A stretch of DNA of 64,000 nucleotides from Flavobacterium tiangeerense. GTDB lineage: Bacteria > Bacteroidota > Bacteroidia > Flavobacteriales > Flavobacteriaceae. Location: contig NZ_VLKO01000005.1 of NCBI RefSeq assembly GCF_007830355.1, positions 248,001 through 312,000 on the forward strand, read 5' to 3'. Positions 35,493 to 45,200 of this stretch are shown one piece after another. The position numbers and the translations under genes were made by a program. Positions within the stretch are counted from its first letter, which is position 1; the number at the start of each line of letters is the position of its first letter. The notes under the pieces were generated by a model, which had not been told where the DNA came from, did no database searches, and saw only the letters and a list, made by a program, of their open reading frames with translations.

Positions 35493-37583
35493 ATGGAAAG
35501 TTTTAGAACCGAAATTGAAGATCCGATTGTTCAAAAAGACATAATCGATTTAGAAAGAAAAATTGCTTTATTCCGTGACGGAAAAATTGATGACGAGCGT
35601 TTTCGTAGTCTCCGTTTGGCACGAGGTGTTTACGGGCAGCGCCAGGAAGGCGTGCAAATGATTCGTATCAAATTGCCTTTTGGGAAAGTGACTAGCGAGC
35701 AACTCGTGCGCATCACAAAAGTTTCTGATGAGTATTCAACAGGACGTTTGCACATTACAACGCGTCAGGATATCCAAATTCATTACGTGAGTTTAGATCG
35801 AACTCCACAACTTTGGGCTGAGTTAGAAAAAGACGATGTTACCCTGAGAGAAGCTTGTGGAAATACGGTTCGAAATATTACCGCTAGTGAAACAGCAGGA
35901 ATTGATCCAGAGGAACCTTTTGATGTGTCTCCGTATGCGCATGCGATGTTTCAATTTTTCTTGAGAAATCCGGTTTGTCAAGAAATGGGACGTAAATTCA
36001 AAATGTCATTCTCGTCATCAGATAAAGATACCGGTTTGAGTTATTTACACGATTTGGGTTTTATTCCAAAAATTGTAGACGGTGTAAAAGGTTTCAAAGT
36101 AATGTTAGGCGGAGGTTTAGGTTCGCAACCGAGTCATGCTGAATTGCTGACAGAGTTTATTCCGGCCAATCAAATCATTCCAACTACCGAAGGAATTTTA
36201 AGAATTTTTGACCGCTACGGCGAAAGAGCCAAACGTTTAAAAGCACGATTGAAATTTTTGTTGAAAGAAATAGGGAAAGACGAATTTTTACGATTGGTAG
36301 ACGAAGAGAAAAAAGCCTTGTCACTGCATACAGTCGAAATTGACACCACTGCTTTTGAGGGAGCTATTGCAGCGCCATTATTAGAAGTTCCAAAAGTCGA
36401 AATTGAAGATACAGCAGCTTTTGAAGCGTGGAAAAAATCAAATGTAATTCCGCAAAAACAAGCGGGTTATGTGGCCATCGGAATCAAAGTACAATTAGGT
36501 GATTTTTATACCGATAAAGCGAGAGCATTAGCGTATTTGATCAAAAATTATGCAGCCAACGAATTGCGTTTTACGTTGCGTCAAGATATTTTAATTCGTC
36601 ACGTAAAAGAGGAAAACCTTCCTTTCTTTTACCAAGAATTAGCCAAATTAGATTTTGTAACCACAGGCTACAACACGATTGCTGATATTACAGCTTGTCC
36701 AGGTACCGATACGTGTAACTTGGGAATTGCGAGCAGTACCGGAATCGCGGTAGAGTTAGAACGCGTTTTAACTGCTGAATATCCGCAGTACAGCAACAAC
36801 CGTGAAATTACCATTAAAATTAGTGGTTGTATGAACGCTTGCGGGCAACACAATATGGCCGAAATTGGCTTTCAAGGAATGTCAATCAATGCGGGTAAAT
36901 TAGTAGCCCCAGCCTTGCAAGTTTTATTAGGAGGAGGAAATTTAGGAAATGGATCTGGAAGATTCTCTGATAAAGTAATTAAAATCCCAAGCCGAAGAGG
37001 ACCAGATGCTTTGCGATTGATTTTAAATGATTTTGAAGCCAATGCCAACGGACAATCGTTCTTGAATTATTATGACGCTCAAGGCGAAAAATATTTCTAC
37101 GAATTTTTGAAACCATTAGCCGATGTAACCAATCTTACCGAAGCTGATTTTATTGACTGGGGAAATGCAGATAATTATGTAAAAGCAGTTGGTGTAGGAG
37201 AATGTGCAGGAGTTGTAATTGACTTGGTTGCAACCTTATTATTTGAAGCGAAAGAAAAATTGACTTTTGCTCAAGAAGCTTATGAAGATGCAAAATGGTC
37301 GGATGCTATTTATTTGGCGTACGCCGGATTTGTCAACGGAGCCAAAGCTTTATTACTGGCTGAAAACCAAAAAACAAATCACCAAGCGGGAATTATCGAC
37401 TTGTTTGATACCGTTTTTCTGGCTACAAATACAATTCAATTGCAATCTTCTTTGCGTGAACTTGTGTATCAAATCAATCAAAATGAACCTTCTGCTGAAT
37501 TTGCTAAAAAGTACATTCAAGATGCCATTGTGTTTTTTGATGCCATCGAAGCGTATAGAAATAAAGACTTAGCTGATGCTTAA
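35493..37583 (+). CDS. Sulfite (nitrite/sulfite) reductase hemoprotein with C-terminal HEPN domain
   Basis: A 696-residue siroheme enzyme of the NirA/CysI family. The ligand cysteines are Cys402 and Cys408 (ACPGTDTCNLG) and Cys446 and Cys450 (SGCMNACGQH), so the [4Fe-4S]-siroheme site is complete. The N-terminal half has RLHITTRQDIQIHY. From about residue 570 the sequence changes to an alpha-helical HEPN-like region (FEAKEKLTFAQEAYEDAKW, YAGFVNGAKALLLAEN). In this operon it should reduce sulfite to sulfide, with ferredoxin likely as donor. The role of the HEPN domain is unknown. It overlaps the SUMT gene by eight bases. Confidence 0.92.
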   Translation: MESFRTEIEDPIVQKDIIDLERKIALFRDGKIDDERFRSLRLARGVYGQRQEGVQMIRIKLPFGKVTSEQLVRITKVSDEYSTGRLHITTRQDIQIHYVSLDRTPQLWAELEKDDVTLREACGNTVRNITASETAGIDPEEPFDVSPYAHAMFQFFLRNPVCQEMGRKFKMSFSSSDKDTGLSYLHDLGFIPKIVDGVKGFKVMLGGGLGSQPSHAELLTEFIPANQIIPTTEGILRIFDRYGERAKRLKARLKFLLKEIGKDEFLRLVDEEKKALSLHTVEIDTTAFEGAIAAPLLEVPKVEIEDTAAFEAWKKSNVIPQKQAGYVAIGIKVQLGDFYTDKARALAYLIKNYAANELRFTLRQDILIRHVKEENLPFFYQELAKLDFVTTGYNTIADITACPGTDTCNLGIASSTGIAVELERVLTAEYPQYSNNREITIKISGCMNACGQHNMAEIGFQGMSINAGKLVAPALQVLLGGGNLGNGSGRFSDKVIKIPSRRGPDALRLILNDFEANANGQSFLNYYDAQGEKYFYEFLKPLADVTNLTEADFIDWGNADNYVKAVGVGECAGVVIDLVATLLFEAKEKLTFAQEAYEDAKWSDAIYLAYAGFVNGAKALLLAENQKTNHQAGIIDLFDTVFLATNTIQLQSSLRELVYQINQNEPSAEFAKKYIQDAIVFFDAIEAYRNKDLADA

Positions 37584-38349
37584 AAAGAAACAACCCATCG
37601 TAACATTAGTTGGTGCGGGTCCTGGAGATCCGGATTTACTGACGATCAAAGGAGCCAAAGCATTAGCAGAAGCGGATGTGGTATTGTATGACGCCTTGGC
37701 CAACGAGGAGATTTTGACATATGCTCCCAAAAAATCCATTAAGATTTTTGTAGGCAAACGCAAAGGCTGTCATGAATATTCGCAAGATCAAATCAACCAA
37801 TTGATTGTAGACAATGCCTTAACGTACGGGCATGTAGTTCGCTTAAAAGGAGGTGATCCATTTATTTTTGGACGTGGAAGTGAAGAAATTGACTTTATAG
37901 AAAGTTTTGGCATACCGACATCGGTGGTGCCTGGAATTTCATCCTCGATTGCTGTTCCGGCTTATCAAGGGATTTCATTGACCAAAAGAGGTGTTTCTGA
38001 GAGTTTTTGGGTAATTACGGGTACAACTTCTGACAGGAAATTGTCAAATGATGTGGCTTTGGCTGCACAATCATCAGCAACGGTGGTTATTTTGATGGGA
38101 ATGAGCAAACTCTCTCAGATTATCGATTTGTTCCAAAAGGAATCTAAAGGTGAAACACCGGTTGCGATTATTCAAAACGGAACGACTGCTCAGGAGAAAA
38201 TTGGGGTTGGAACCATCAACACCATTGAGCAAGTGGTGGCGCAACAACAATTAAGTTCACCTGCTATTATCGTCATTGGTGAGGTGGTTAAAGAGAGCAA
38301 TAAATTAAAAGGCTTTTACGAAGAATTCATAGCCAAAGAATTGAAATAA
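37576..38349 (+). CDS. cobA: Uroporphyrinogen-III C-methyltransferase
   Basis: A 257-residue SUMT that methylates uroporphyrinogen III to precorrin-2 using SAM, the first step to siroheme. Landmarks are LVGAGPGDPDLLTIKGAKAL at the N-terminus, VRLKGGDPFIFGRGSEE near residue 90, and VVPGISSSIAVPAYQGISLT. Its start lies inside the end of the sulfite reductase gene (8-nt overlap), so the enzyme and its cofactor pathway are translationally coupled. The next gene supplies the remaining siroheme steps. Confidence 0.96.
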   Translation: MLKKKQPIVTLVGAGPGDPDLLTIKGAKALAEADVVLYDALANEEILTYAPKKSIKIFVGKRKGCHEYSQDQINQLIVDNALTYGHVVRLKGGDPFIFGRGSEEIDFIESFGIPTSVVPGISSSIAVPAYQGISLTKRGVSESFWVITGTTSDRKLSNDVALAAQSSATVVILMGMSKLSQIIDLFQKESKGETPVAIIQNGTTAQEKIGVGTINTIEQVVAQQQLSSPAIIVIGEVVKESNKLKGFYEEFIAKELK

Positions 38350-38351
38350 CT

Positions 38352-38930
38352 GTGGAAAGAAACGAATTATATCCTATTTTTTTAAAATTACACAACCTCA
38401 ACGTGCTCATTGTGGGTGGCGGTAATGTGGGTTTAGAAAAACTATCGTTTCTGTTGAAATCCAGTCCCAATGCCAATGTTGAGGTAGTGGCACCTTGGTT
38501 TTTACCAGAGTTAGAAACCTTGGCGGCAAGCCATACAACAGTGAAGTTGACTTATAAAAAATTCAATCGCTGGATGCTCCGTAAACGCCACATGGTGATT
38601 GCCTGCACCGATGATTTGAAGGTGAACAAGAGGATTTATGATTTGTCTCGAAAAAGATATTTGATTTGCAACATTGCTGATACACCGCCTTTGTGTGATT
38701 ATTATTTGGGCGGAATTGTAACCAAAGGGAATGTGAAAATTGCCATTTCAACCAACGGGAAATCACCCACTACAGCCAAACGATTGCGAGAGTTTTTTGA
38801 AGAAATAATTCCAGACGATATCAATAAAATGGTCGAAAACTTGAATGAATACCGAAAAACGCTGAAAGGAAATTTTGAGGAAAAAGTTCAAAAAATGAAT
38901 GAAATCACAGAGACGCTCAAAGCAAAGTAA
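38352..38930 (+). CDS. Precorrin-2 dehydrogenase / sirohydrochlorin ferrochelatase (CysG N-terminal type)
   Basis: A 192-residue protein equal to the N-terminal half of CysG. The NAD-binding loop is LIVGGGNVGLEKLSFLL near residues 20-36. YLICNIADTPPLCDYYLGG and ISTNGKSPTTAKRLREFFEE are the conserved continuation. It oxidises precorrin-2 and inserts iron to make siroheme. The start is GTG at 38352, two bases after the preceding stop, the only reasonable start. Together with cobA it replaces a fused CysG. Confidence 0.93.
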   Translation: MERNELYPIFLKLHNLNVLIVGGGNVGLEKLSFLLKSSPNANVEVVAPWFLPELETLAASHTTVKLTYKKFNRWMLRKRHMVIACTDDLKVNKRIYDLSRKRYLICNIADTPPLCDYYLGGIVTKGNVKIAISTNGKSPTTAKRLREFFEEIIPDDINKMVENLNEYRKTLKGNFEEKVQKMNEITETLKAK

Positions 38931-39160
38931 GCACAAGACAGAATCTTAAGTTCATAGAAAAAAGCTAAGATGTAATAGTTCTTAATAATCAGTTTCTGTT
39001 TTTTTAACTAAACAGAATGGTGATATTTGTACTCAATTTAAAATAAAAGTATTGAGCTCCTAGGTTCAATACGATAACATATATAAACACAATTAACAAT
39101 TTCCATTACAGCCTACAATTACAATTGGAAGCAAAATAAAGGATACTAAATTAAATCAAA

Positions 39161-40213
39161 ATGATTAAAACAGACATACTCATTATTGGCGCGGGGCCAA
39201 CAGGTTTATTTGCAGTTTTTGAAGCAGGATTATTAAAATTAAAATGCCATATATTAGATGCCTTGCCACAAGCAGGTGGGCAGTTATCAGAGTTATATCC
39301 TAAAAAACCTATTTATGATATTCCTGGATTTCCAGAAGTATTAGCTGGTGATTTAGTAGATAACTTAATGGAGCAAATCAAGCAGTTCGAACCAGGGTTT
39401 ACCTTGGGTGAACGTGCTGAAACCATCGAAAAACAAGAAGACGGAACATTTATTGTGACTTCAAACAAAGGCAAGAAATTCCATGCGCCAGTTATTGCTA
39501 TTGCTGGTGGATTAGGCAGTTTTGAACCAAGAAAACCATTGATTGAGGACATCGAATTCTACGAAGACAAAGGAATTAAATACTTTATCAAAAATCCAGA
39601 AAAATTCCGTGACAAGCGTGTGGTTATTGCTGGAGGTGGTGATTCGGCTCTAGATTGGAGTATCTTTTTGTCAAATGTAGCTTCAGAAGTGACTTTGATT
39701 CACCGTCGCAACGAGTTTCGTGGTGCTTTAGACTCTGTAGAAAAAGTACAAGAGTTAAAGACTTCTGGTAAAATAAAAATGATTACTCCAGGTGAAGTAG
39801 TAGGTTTAAAAGGAGCTGAGCATCTTGAGGCAGTTGTAGTCGAGGAAAATGGCGCACAACGCACCATCGAAACCGATTATTTTATTCCGCTTTTTGGTCT
39901 TACGCCAAAGTTGGGGCCTATCGGCGACTGGGGATTAGAAATCGAAAAGAACGCCATCAAAGTAAATAACTCTTTAGATTACCAAACCAATATTCCGGGA
40001 ATTTTCGCTATTGGTGACGTAAATACCTATCCAGGAAAATTAAAATTGATCTTGTGCGGATTCCACGAAGCTACTTTAATGTGTCAAGCGGCCTACCAAA
40101 TCATTAATCCAGGTAAGCGCTATGTTTTAAAATATACTACCGTTTCAGGCGTAGATGGTTTTGACGGAACTCGTAAAGAAGCTCCAAAAGCGGTTGTAAA
40201 AGCAATCGTGTAA
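39161..40213 (+). CDS. Ferredoxin/flavodoxin-NADP+ reductase (TrxB-like)
   Basis: A 350-residue NAD(P)/FAD oxidoreductase of the thioredoxin-reductase-like FNR type. GAGPTGL (10-16) binds FAD, GGGDSALDW (about 164-172) binds NADPH, and IFAIGDVNTYPGKLKLILCGFHEA is the second FAD motif. No CxxC redox pair is present, so it is not a thioredoxin reductase. Placed after the sulfite reductase genes, it probably supplies electrons through ferredoxin. It is followed by a terminator and then a new SAM-controlled transcript. Confidence 0.92.
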   Translation: MIKTDILIIGAGPTGLFAVFEAGLLKLKCHILDALPQAGGQLSELYPKKPIYDIPGFPEVLAGDLVDNLMEQIKQFEPGFTLGERAETIEKQEDGTFIVTSNKGKKFHAPVIAIAGGLGSFEPRKPLIEDIEFYEDKGIKYFIKNPEKFRDKRVVIAGGGDSALDWSIFLSNVASEVTLIHRRNEFRGALDSVEKVQELKTSGKIKMITPGEVVGLKGAEHLEAVVVEENGAQRTIETDYFIPLFGLTPKLGPIGDWGLEIEKNAIKVNNSLDYQTNIPGIFAIGDVNTYPGKLKLILCGFHEATLMCQAAYQIINPGKRYVLKYTTVSGVDGFDGTRKEAPKAVVKAIV

Positions 40214-40230
40214 ATAAAGTTGCTAAGTCA

Positions 40231-40286
40231 AAAAGGTTCTGAGTTGCTAAGGTTGGTTAAAATCTTAGTAATTCAGAACCTTTTTT
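40231..40286 (+). terminator. Terminator after the ferredoxin-NADP reductase gene
   Basis: AAAAGGTTCTGA (40231-40242) pairs with TCAGAACC plus T (40273-40286), with a second inner CTAAG/CTTAG stem. The same GGTTCTGA...CTTAGTAA wording recurs near 42183-42218, so it may belong to a dispersed hairpin family. Confidence 0.75.
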
Positions 40287-40388
40287 ATTTTAAAGTTTTG
40301 CAACAAACTAAGCTACAATCTTTAAAAAAAATACTTGCAATTGTTAGCGCTATGTCGTTCCTTTGCACTGTTCCTATATTTATTGAAA

Positions 40389-40497
40389 GTTATCACGAAA
40401 GGCGGAGGGAAAGACCCAATGAAACCTTAGCAACCCTTTATTTTTTAAAGAAGGTGCTACATTCTACTTTATACAATCAGTATCAAAGATAGATAAC
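40389..40497 (+). promoter_or_regulatory. SAM-I (S-box) riboswitch upstream of metH
   Basis: P1 is GTTATC (40389-40394) with GATAAC (40492-40497). Between them are GGCGGAGGGAAAGACCCAAT, GAAACCTTAGCAACCC, AAGGTGCTACATTCTAC and CAAAGATAGATAAC, matching the S-box core and the leader at 25365-25470. It should repress metH under high SAM. The remainder of the 535-nt gap holds a palindromic repeat (40590-40665) that could act as the expression-platform hairpin. Confidence 0.9.
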
Positions 40498-40589
40498 ACA
40501 AGAATACTTCTACAGTATTTCTCAAACCTTTTCTTGACAACATATCGAATTTTTTAGAGCAGATAAATGGCACTTTTCAGTCATTATCG

Positions 40590-40665
40590 TTCCTGCTGTA
40601 CGCTATATCTTTTTATTCGCCGAAAAAAGGCGAATAAAAAGGATGCCGCTGCCATCAGGGCTAAA
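40590..40665 (-). repeat. Intergenic palindromic repeat, copy C
   Basis: On the minus strand it reads AGCCCTGATGGCAGCGGCAT, a long hairpin core (TTTTTATTCGCC with GGCGAATAAAAA), then AGATATAGCGTACAGCAGGA. It lies between the metH riboswitch and the metH ATG. Confidence 0.75.
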
Positions 40666-40748
40666 AAGAAAAATAGTGAACTTTTGGAAATAGTAATCAA
40701 AAGTAAAAATCACCATTTCAAATTGTGATTTACAAGAAATAAAAAGTT

Positions 40749-41798
40749 ATGTCAAGCATTTCAAAAGACAATTTAGGAGTTCCCCCTTCGGGGGCTAGGG
40801 GGCTTATTCACGAAGCCATTACAAAAAACATACTCATCCTTGATGGAGCTATGGGAACCATGTTGCAACGTTACAATTTCTCCGAAGAAGATTTTAGAGG
40901 AGAACGTTTCAAAGATTTTCCGCATTCGCTAAAAGGAAACAACGATTTGTTGTCGCTCACTCAGCCACAAGCTATAAAAGACGTTCACGCCGCATATTTT
41001 GAAGCTGGAGCTGATATTGTTGAAACCAATACATTCTCTGGAACCACCATCGGTATGGCAGATTACTATCTGGAAGAATATGTGTATGAATTGAACTATG
41101 AGTCGGCAAAAATAGCTCGCGAAGTAGCCGATGAATTTACCGCTAAAAATCCAGATAAACCTCGTTTTGTTGCGGGTTCCATTGGACCCACGAACAGAAC
41201 AGCAAGCATGTCGCCAGATGTAAACGATCCCGGATACAGAGCTGTAACTTTTGATGATTTGCACATTGCGTACAAGCAACAAGTAGAAGCGCTTATGGAT
41301 GGTGGTTGCGATTTACTTTTGGTAGAAACTATTTTTGATACCTTAAATGCCAAAGCAGCGCTTTTTGCCATTGAAGAAGTAAAAGACGAACGCAATCTTG
41401 ATATTCCTATTATGGTTTCCGGAACCATTACCGATGCGTCTGGAAGAACACTTTCGGGACAAACCGTTGAGGCTTTCTTAGTTTCGGTGTCGCACATACC
41501 TTTGTTGAGTGTAGGATTCAATTGCGCACTTGGTGCCGATTTGCTCAAGCCATATTTGCAAACTTTGTCACAAAACACATCGTTCAACGTATCGGCGCAT
41601 CCAAATGCAGGTTTACCTAATGCCTTTGGAGAATACGATGAAACACCAGAACAGATGCAAGCTTTTATCAAAGAATATCTCGATGATAATTTGGTCAACA
41701 TCATAGGGGGTTGTTGCGGAACAACACCAGCCCACATCAAGTTAATTGCCGATATCGCAAAGGAATACAAACCGAGGGTTTCGACTGCTGTGATGTAG
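40749..41798 (+). CDS. metH: Methionine synthase, homocysteine-binding part (split MetH)
   Basis: A 349-residue homocysteine S-methyltransferase domain equal to the N-terminal module of Met[16 protein letters not shown] marks its start, and the zinc cysteines are Cys259 (GFNCALG) and Cys322/Cys323 (GGCCGTTP). The remaining MetH modules are encoded separately from 42227, an arrangement I recall as common in Bacteroidota. Residues about 10-20 ([11 protein letters not shown]) come from a dispersed G/C-block repeat (40779-40804) lying in frame in the N-terminal tail, before the conserved domain. Confidence 0.95.
   Translation: MSSISKDNLGVPPSGARGLIHEAITKNILILDGAMGTMLQRYNFSEEDFRGERFKDFPHSLKGNNDLLSLTQPQAIKDVHAAYFEAGADIVETNTFSGTTIGMADYYLEEYVYELNYESAKIAREVADEFTAKNPDKPRFVAGSIGPTNRTASMSPDVNDPGYRAVTFDDLHIAYKQQVEALMDGGCDLLLVETIFDTLNAKAALFAIEEVKDERNLDIPIMVSGTITDASGRTLSGQTVEAFLVSVSHIPLLSVGFNCALGADLLKPYLQTLSQNTSFNVSAHPNAGLPNAFGEYDETPEQMQAFIKEYLDDNLVNIIGGCCGTTPAHIKLIADIAKEYKPRVSTAVM
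40779..40804. repeat. G/C-block repeat R5, in frame in metH
   Basis: GTTCCCCCTTCGGGGGCTAG and the following GGGGCT match the right-hand arms R2, R4 and R7. It codes for VPPSGARGL near the N-terminus of the split MetH. No left-hand partner is nearby. Confidence 0.85.
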
Positions 41799-41856
41799 TT
41801 TTTGGTTGGGTATTGCTGTTTTTAATGGAAAGAAAAAAATGCAATTTAGTGGTTAG

Positions 41857-41958
41857 TTTGTCATTCTGAGGAACGAAGACCTAAGCGATAGCGAACTGTC
41901 GAAGCAATCTTTATTATGTGAGCAACTTGTTTAGGTCTTCGTTCCTCAGAATGACAAA
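41857..41958. repeat. Element with perfect 28-bp inverted repeats
   Basis: The left arm 41857-41884 (core TCATTCTGAGGAACGAAGA) and right arm 41931-41958 are exact inverted complements, 28 bp each, with 46 nt between. The outer sequence is a dispersed Bacteroidota repeat I recognise. It could be a MITE or a bidirectional terminator between metH parts one and two. The rest of the 428-nt gap holds palindromic repeat copy D and AT-rich sequence. Confidence 0.85.
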
Positions 41959-42017
41959 ATTGAAGAATAAAAAACGGAAGAATCAATAAAAAAAAAGAAG
42001 TGTGTTGTTAGCACAAT

Positions 42018-42117
42018 GCCCGCGTGAGGGATAGTAGTGGCATCCTTTTGTGAAGCGATAGCGGAGCAAAAGATAGAACGAATAGCCCGACCCGACTTTT
42101 TTTGGAGGGACACGCCC
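42018..42117 (+). repeat. Intergenic palindromic repeat, copy D
   Basis: GCCCGCGTGAGGGATAGTAG, GGCATCC, a hairpin core with TTTTG...CAAAAG, then AGATAGAACGAATAGCCCGA and a long tail with GGAGGGACACGCCC. It shares the GTGAGGGATA and GACCCGAC ends with copy F. Confidence 0.75.
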
Positions 42118-42226
42118 AAAAAAGAATTGAAATAAAATGGTAAGGTTTTGAAAACTTTGCAGCAAATGATATCATAAAAACAACTCAGAACCTATGCTAC
42201 TTAGGATCTTAGTAACTTAAATTAAA

Positions 42227-45200
42227 ATGGCAGAAAAAAGAAGAAACCTAGTATTATCAGGATTAGAACCCTTAATCATAACACCCGAAAGTGTATTTGT
42301 GAATGTGGGGGAACGAACCAATGTAACGGGTTCGCGAAAATTTCTTCGATTGATTAAGGAAGAAAAATACGATGAGGCGCTTGATATTGCGCGCCAGCAA
42401 GTAGAAGGCGGTGCACAAATCATCGATATCAATATGGATGAGGGAATGCTCGATGGCGTTTATGCGATGACCAAATTCCTGAATTTGATAGCGGCTGAAC
42501 CGGATATCTCGCGTGTGCCGATTATGATTGACAGCTCGAAATGGGAAATCATTGAGGCGGGTTTGAAAGTCGTACAAGGGAAATGTGTTGTAAATTCGAT
42601 TTCGTTGAAAGAAGGCGAAGAAGCTTTTATTCACCATGCTAAACTGATAAAGCGTTACGGAGCGGCGGTAATTGTGATGGCTTTTGACGAAGTGGGTCAG
42701 GCTGATAATTACGAAAGGCGTGTTGAAATTTGTCAGCGTTCGTATGATATTTTGGTGGGAATTGGATTTCCGCCACAAGACATCATCTTCGATTTGAATA
42801 TTTTCCCAGTAGCAACAGGTATGGAAGAGCACCGCTTGAATGCATTGGATTTCTTTAGAGGTACTAAGTGGGTTCGCGAAAATTTACCGCATGCACACAT
42901 TAGCGGTGGGGTGAGTAACGTTTCGTTTTCGTTTAGAGGAAACGATACGGTTCGTGAGGCGATGCACTCGGTTTTCTTGTACCACGCCATTCAAAACGGA
43001 ATGACAATGGGGATTGTAAACCCAGAAATGTTGTCGATATATGATGAGATTCCGAAAGATTTATTGGAACATGTTGAAGATGTAATCTTAGACAGACGCG
43101 ATGATGCGACAGAACGTTTGCTTGATTTTGCCGAGAATGTAAAAGGCGACGGATCTAAAACAAATGAAAAGGCGGTATTAGAATGGCGTTCTGGAACGGT
43201 TCAAGAAAGAATCACGCACTCATTAGTAAAAGGAGTGGATGCGTTTATAGAAGAAGATGTTGAAGAAGCCCGACAAGCTGCTACAAAACCCATTGAGGTG
43301 ATCGAAATCAACTTGATGACGGGAATGAATGTCGTGGGTGATTTGTTTGGTTCGGGTAAAATGTTTTTGCCACAAGTGGTAAAGTCGGCACGTGTAATGA
43401 AAAAAGCAGTAGCTTATCTTTTGCCGTTTATTGAAGCGGCAAAGCAAGTTGGCGACAAATCAGGGAACGGAAAAATCCTGATGGCTACCGTAAAAGGTGA
43501 TGTTCATGATATTGGAAAAAATATTGTTTCGGTGGTATTGGCTTGTAATAATTATGAGATTGTCGATTTAGGTGTAATGGTGCCTCCAGAAAAAATCATT
43601 GCAGCAGCTATTGAACATGAAGTAGATATTATTGGATTGAGCGGATTGATCACGCCGTCTTTGGACGAAATGGTGTATCTCGCTAAGGAATTAGATAAAA
43701 GAGGACTGAAAATTCCAGTCATGATTGGTGGTGCTACAACTTCGCGTGCGCATACGGCCGTGAAAATTGCGCCTCAATACAGCCAAACGGTAATTCACGT
43801 GAACGATGCCTCGAGAGCGGTAACGGTTGCGGGTAATTTATTGGATCACAATCGAAAAATATATGCTAGTGATATTCGTGCAGAATACGATGCGTTTAGA
43901 GAAACGTTTTTGAATCGTTCCCGCGACAAGAATTTCTTGACCATTGAGCAAGCCCGTAAAAATAAATTACAATTGGATTGGGATAATTTCACGCCCGTGA
44001 AACCTAAAGTAATTGGCAAGCAAATCGTAGAAGTTGAGTTAGAAACTTTGGTGCCTTATATCGATTGGACGCCGTTTTTTAGAACATGGGAATTGTTTGG
44101 GAAATATCCAGCGATTTTAACTGATGAGGTAGTGGGTGAACAAGCGACTTCGGTTTTTGCAGATGCACAAGCGATGCTGAAAGTTATTTTGAAAGAGAAG
44201 AAATTAACTGCCAAAGGCATTTACGGCATTTTTCCGGCAAATCAAATCAATGATGATGATATTGAACTATACGAAGCCCCCCCCGCCCCCGAAGGGGGAG
44301 CTACTCTCGAAACAGCAAAACAAACTTGGGAAACAGCAAGTCCTATTATGTATGATGTTTTAAAAGAACGTGCTAAAGAGATGAGAAACAAACCAACAGA
44401 AGCTGAGAAAATGCTATGGAATGTTTTATCTAATAGAGGAGTAGAAGGATGTAAATTTAGAAGGCAACATGTAATAGGGGAATATATAGTTGATTTTGTG
44501 TGTTTGGAAAAAAAGCTAGTTATTGAAGTAGATGGATCTATTCATAATCATCCCGAACAAATTGAACTTGATAAAGAGAGAACTATTTGGCTAGAATCTA
44601 AGGGTTTTAAAGTGGTTAGATATACTAATAAAGAGGTGTTGAATAATTTACATGAAACAATTGAAAAAATCAGCAAGGAGTTGTCTACAAAGGAGATAGT
44701 TCCCCCTTTGGGGGTTAGGGGGCTCTTTTTGACTTTGCGTCAGCAATCACAAAAAACTAAAGGTGCTCCAAATATTGCATTGTCTGATTTTATTGCGCCA
44801 AAAGAAAGTGGGAAAGTCGATTATATGGGAGCTTTTTGTGTGACTACTGGTTTTGGTGTGGACGAATGGGCGGCTGAATTCGAAAAGGATTTAGATGATT
44901 ATAATTCGATTATGGTGAAAGCATTGGCTGATCGTTTTGCAGAAGCTTTTGCTGAATATTTACACGAGAAAGTACGTAAAGAATTTTGGGGTTATGCCGC
45001 AGACGAAGATTTATCTACCGAAGATATGATTGATGAGGTTTATAAAGGAATTCGACCAGCGCCAGGATATCCAGCTTGTCCGGATCATTTAGAGAAACCA
45101 ACAATTTGGAAATTATTAAATGTTGCGGAAGAAATTGGTGTAACCTTAACCGAAAGTATGGCTATGTGGCCGGCTTCATCAGTATCGGGTTATTACTTTG

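Noticed and set aside
40220..40492. 90-codon ORF after the ferredoxin-NADP reductase gene
   Set aside because: It runs through the terminator and the SAM-I riboswitch, so the open frame is incidental.
41096..41770. 224-codon minus-strand ORF opposite metH
   Set aside because: It is antisense to a strongly conserved domain and has a low-complexity translation with no motif.
44275..44724. Intein in MetH
   Set aside because: No N-terminal Cys/Ser block, no C-terminal HN-Cys/Ser, and DUF559 is not an intein-type homing nuclease; the borders are DNA repeats, not splice motifs.
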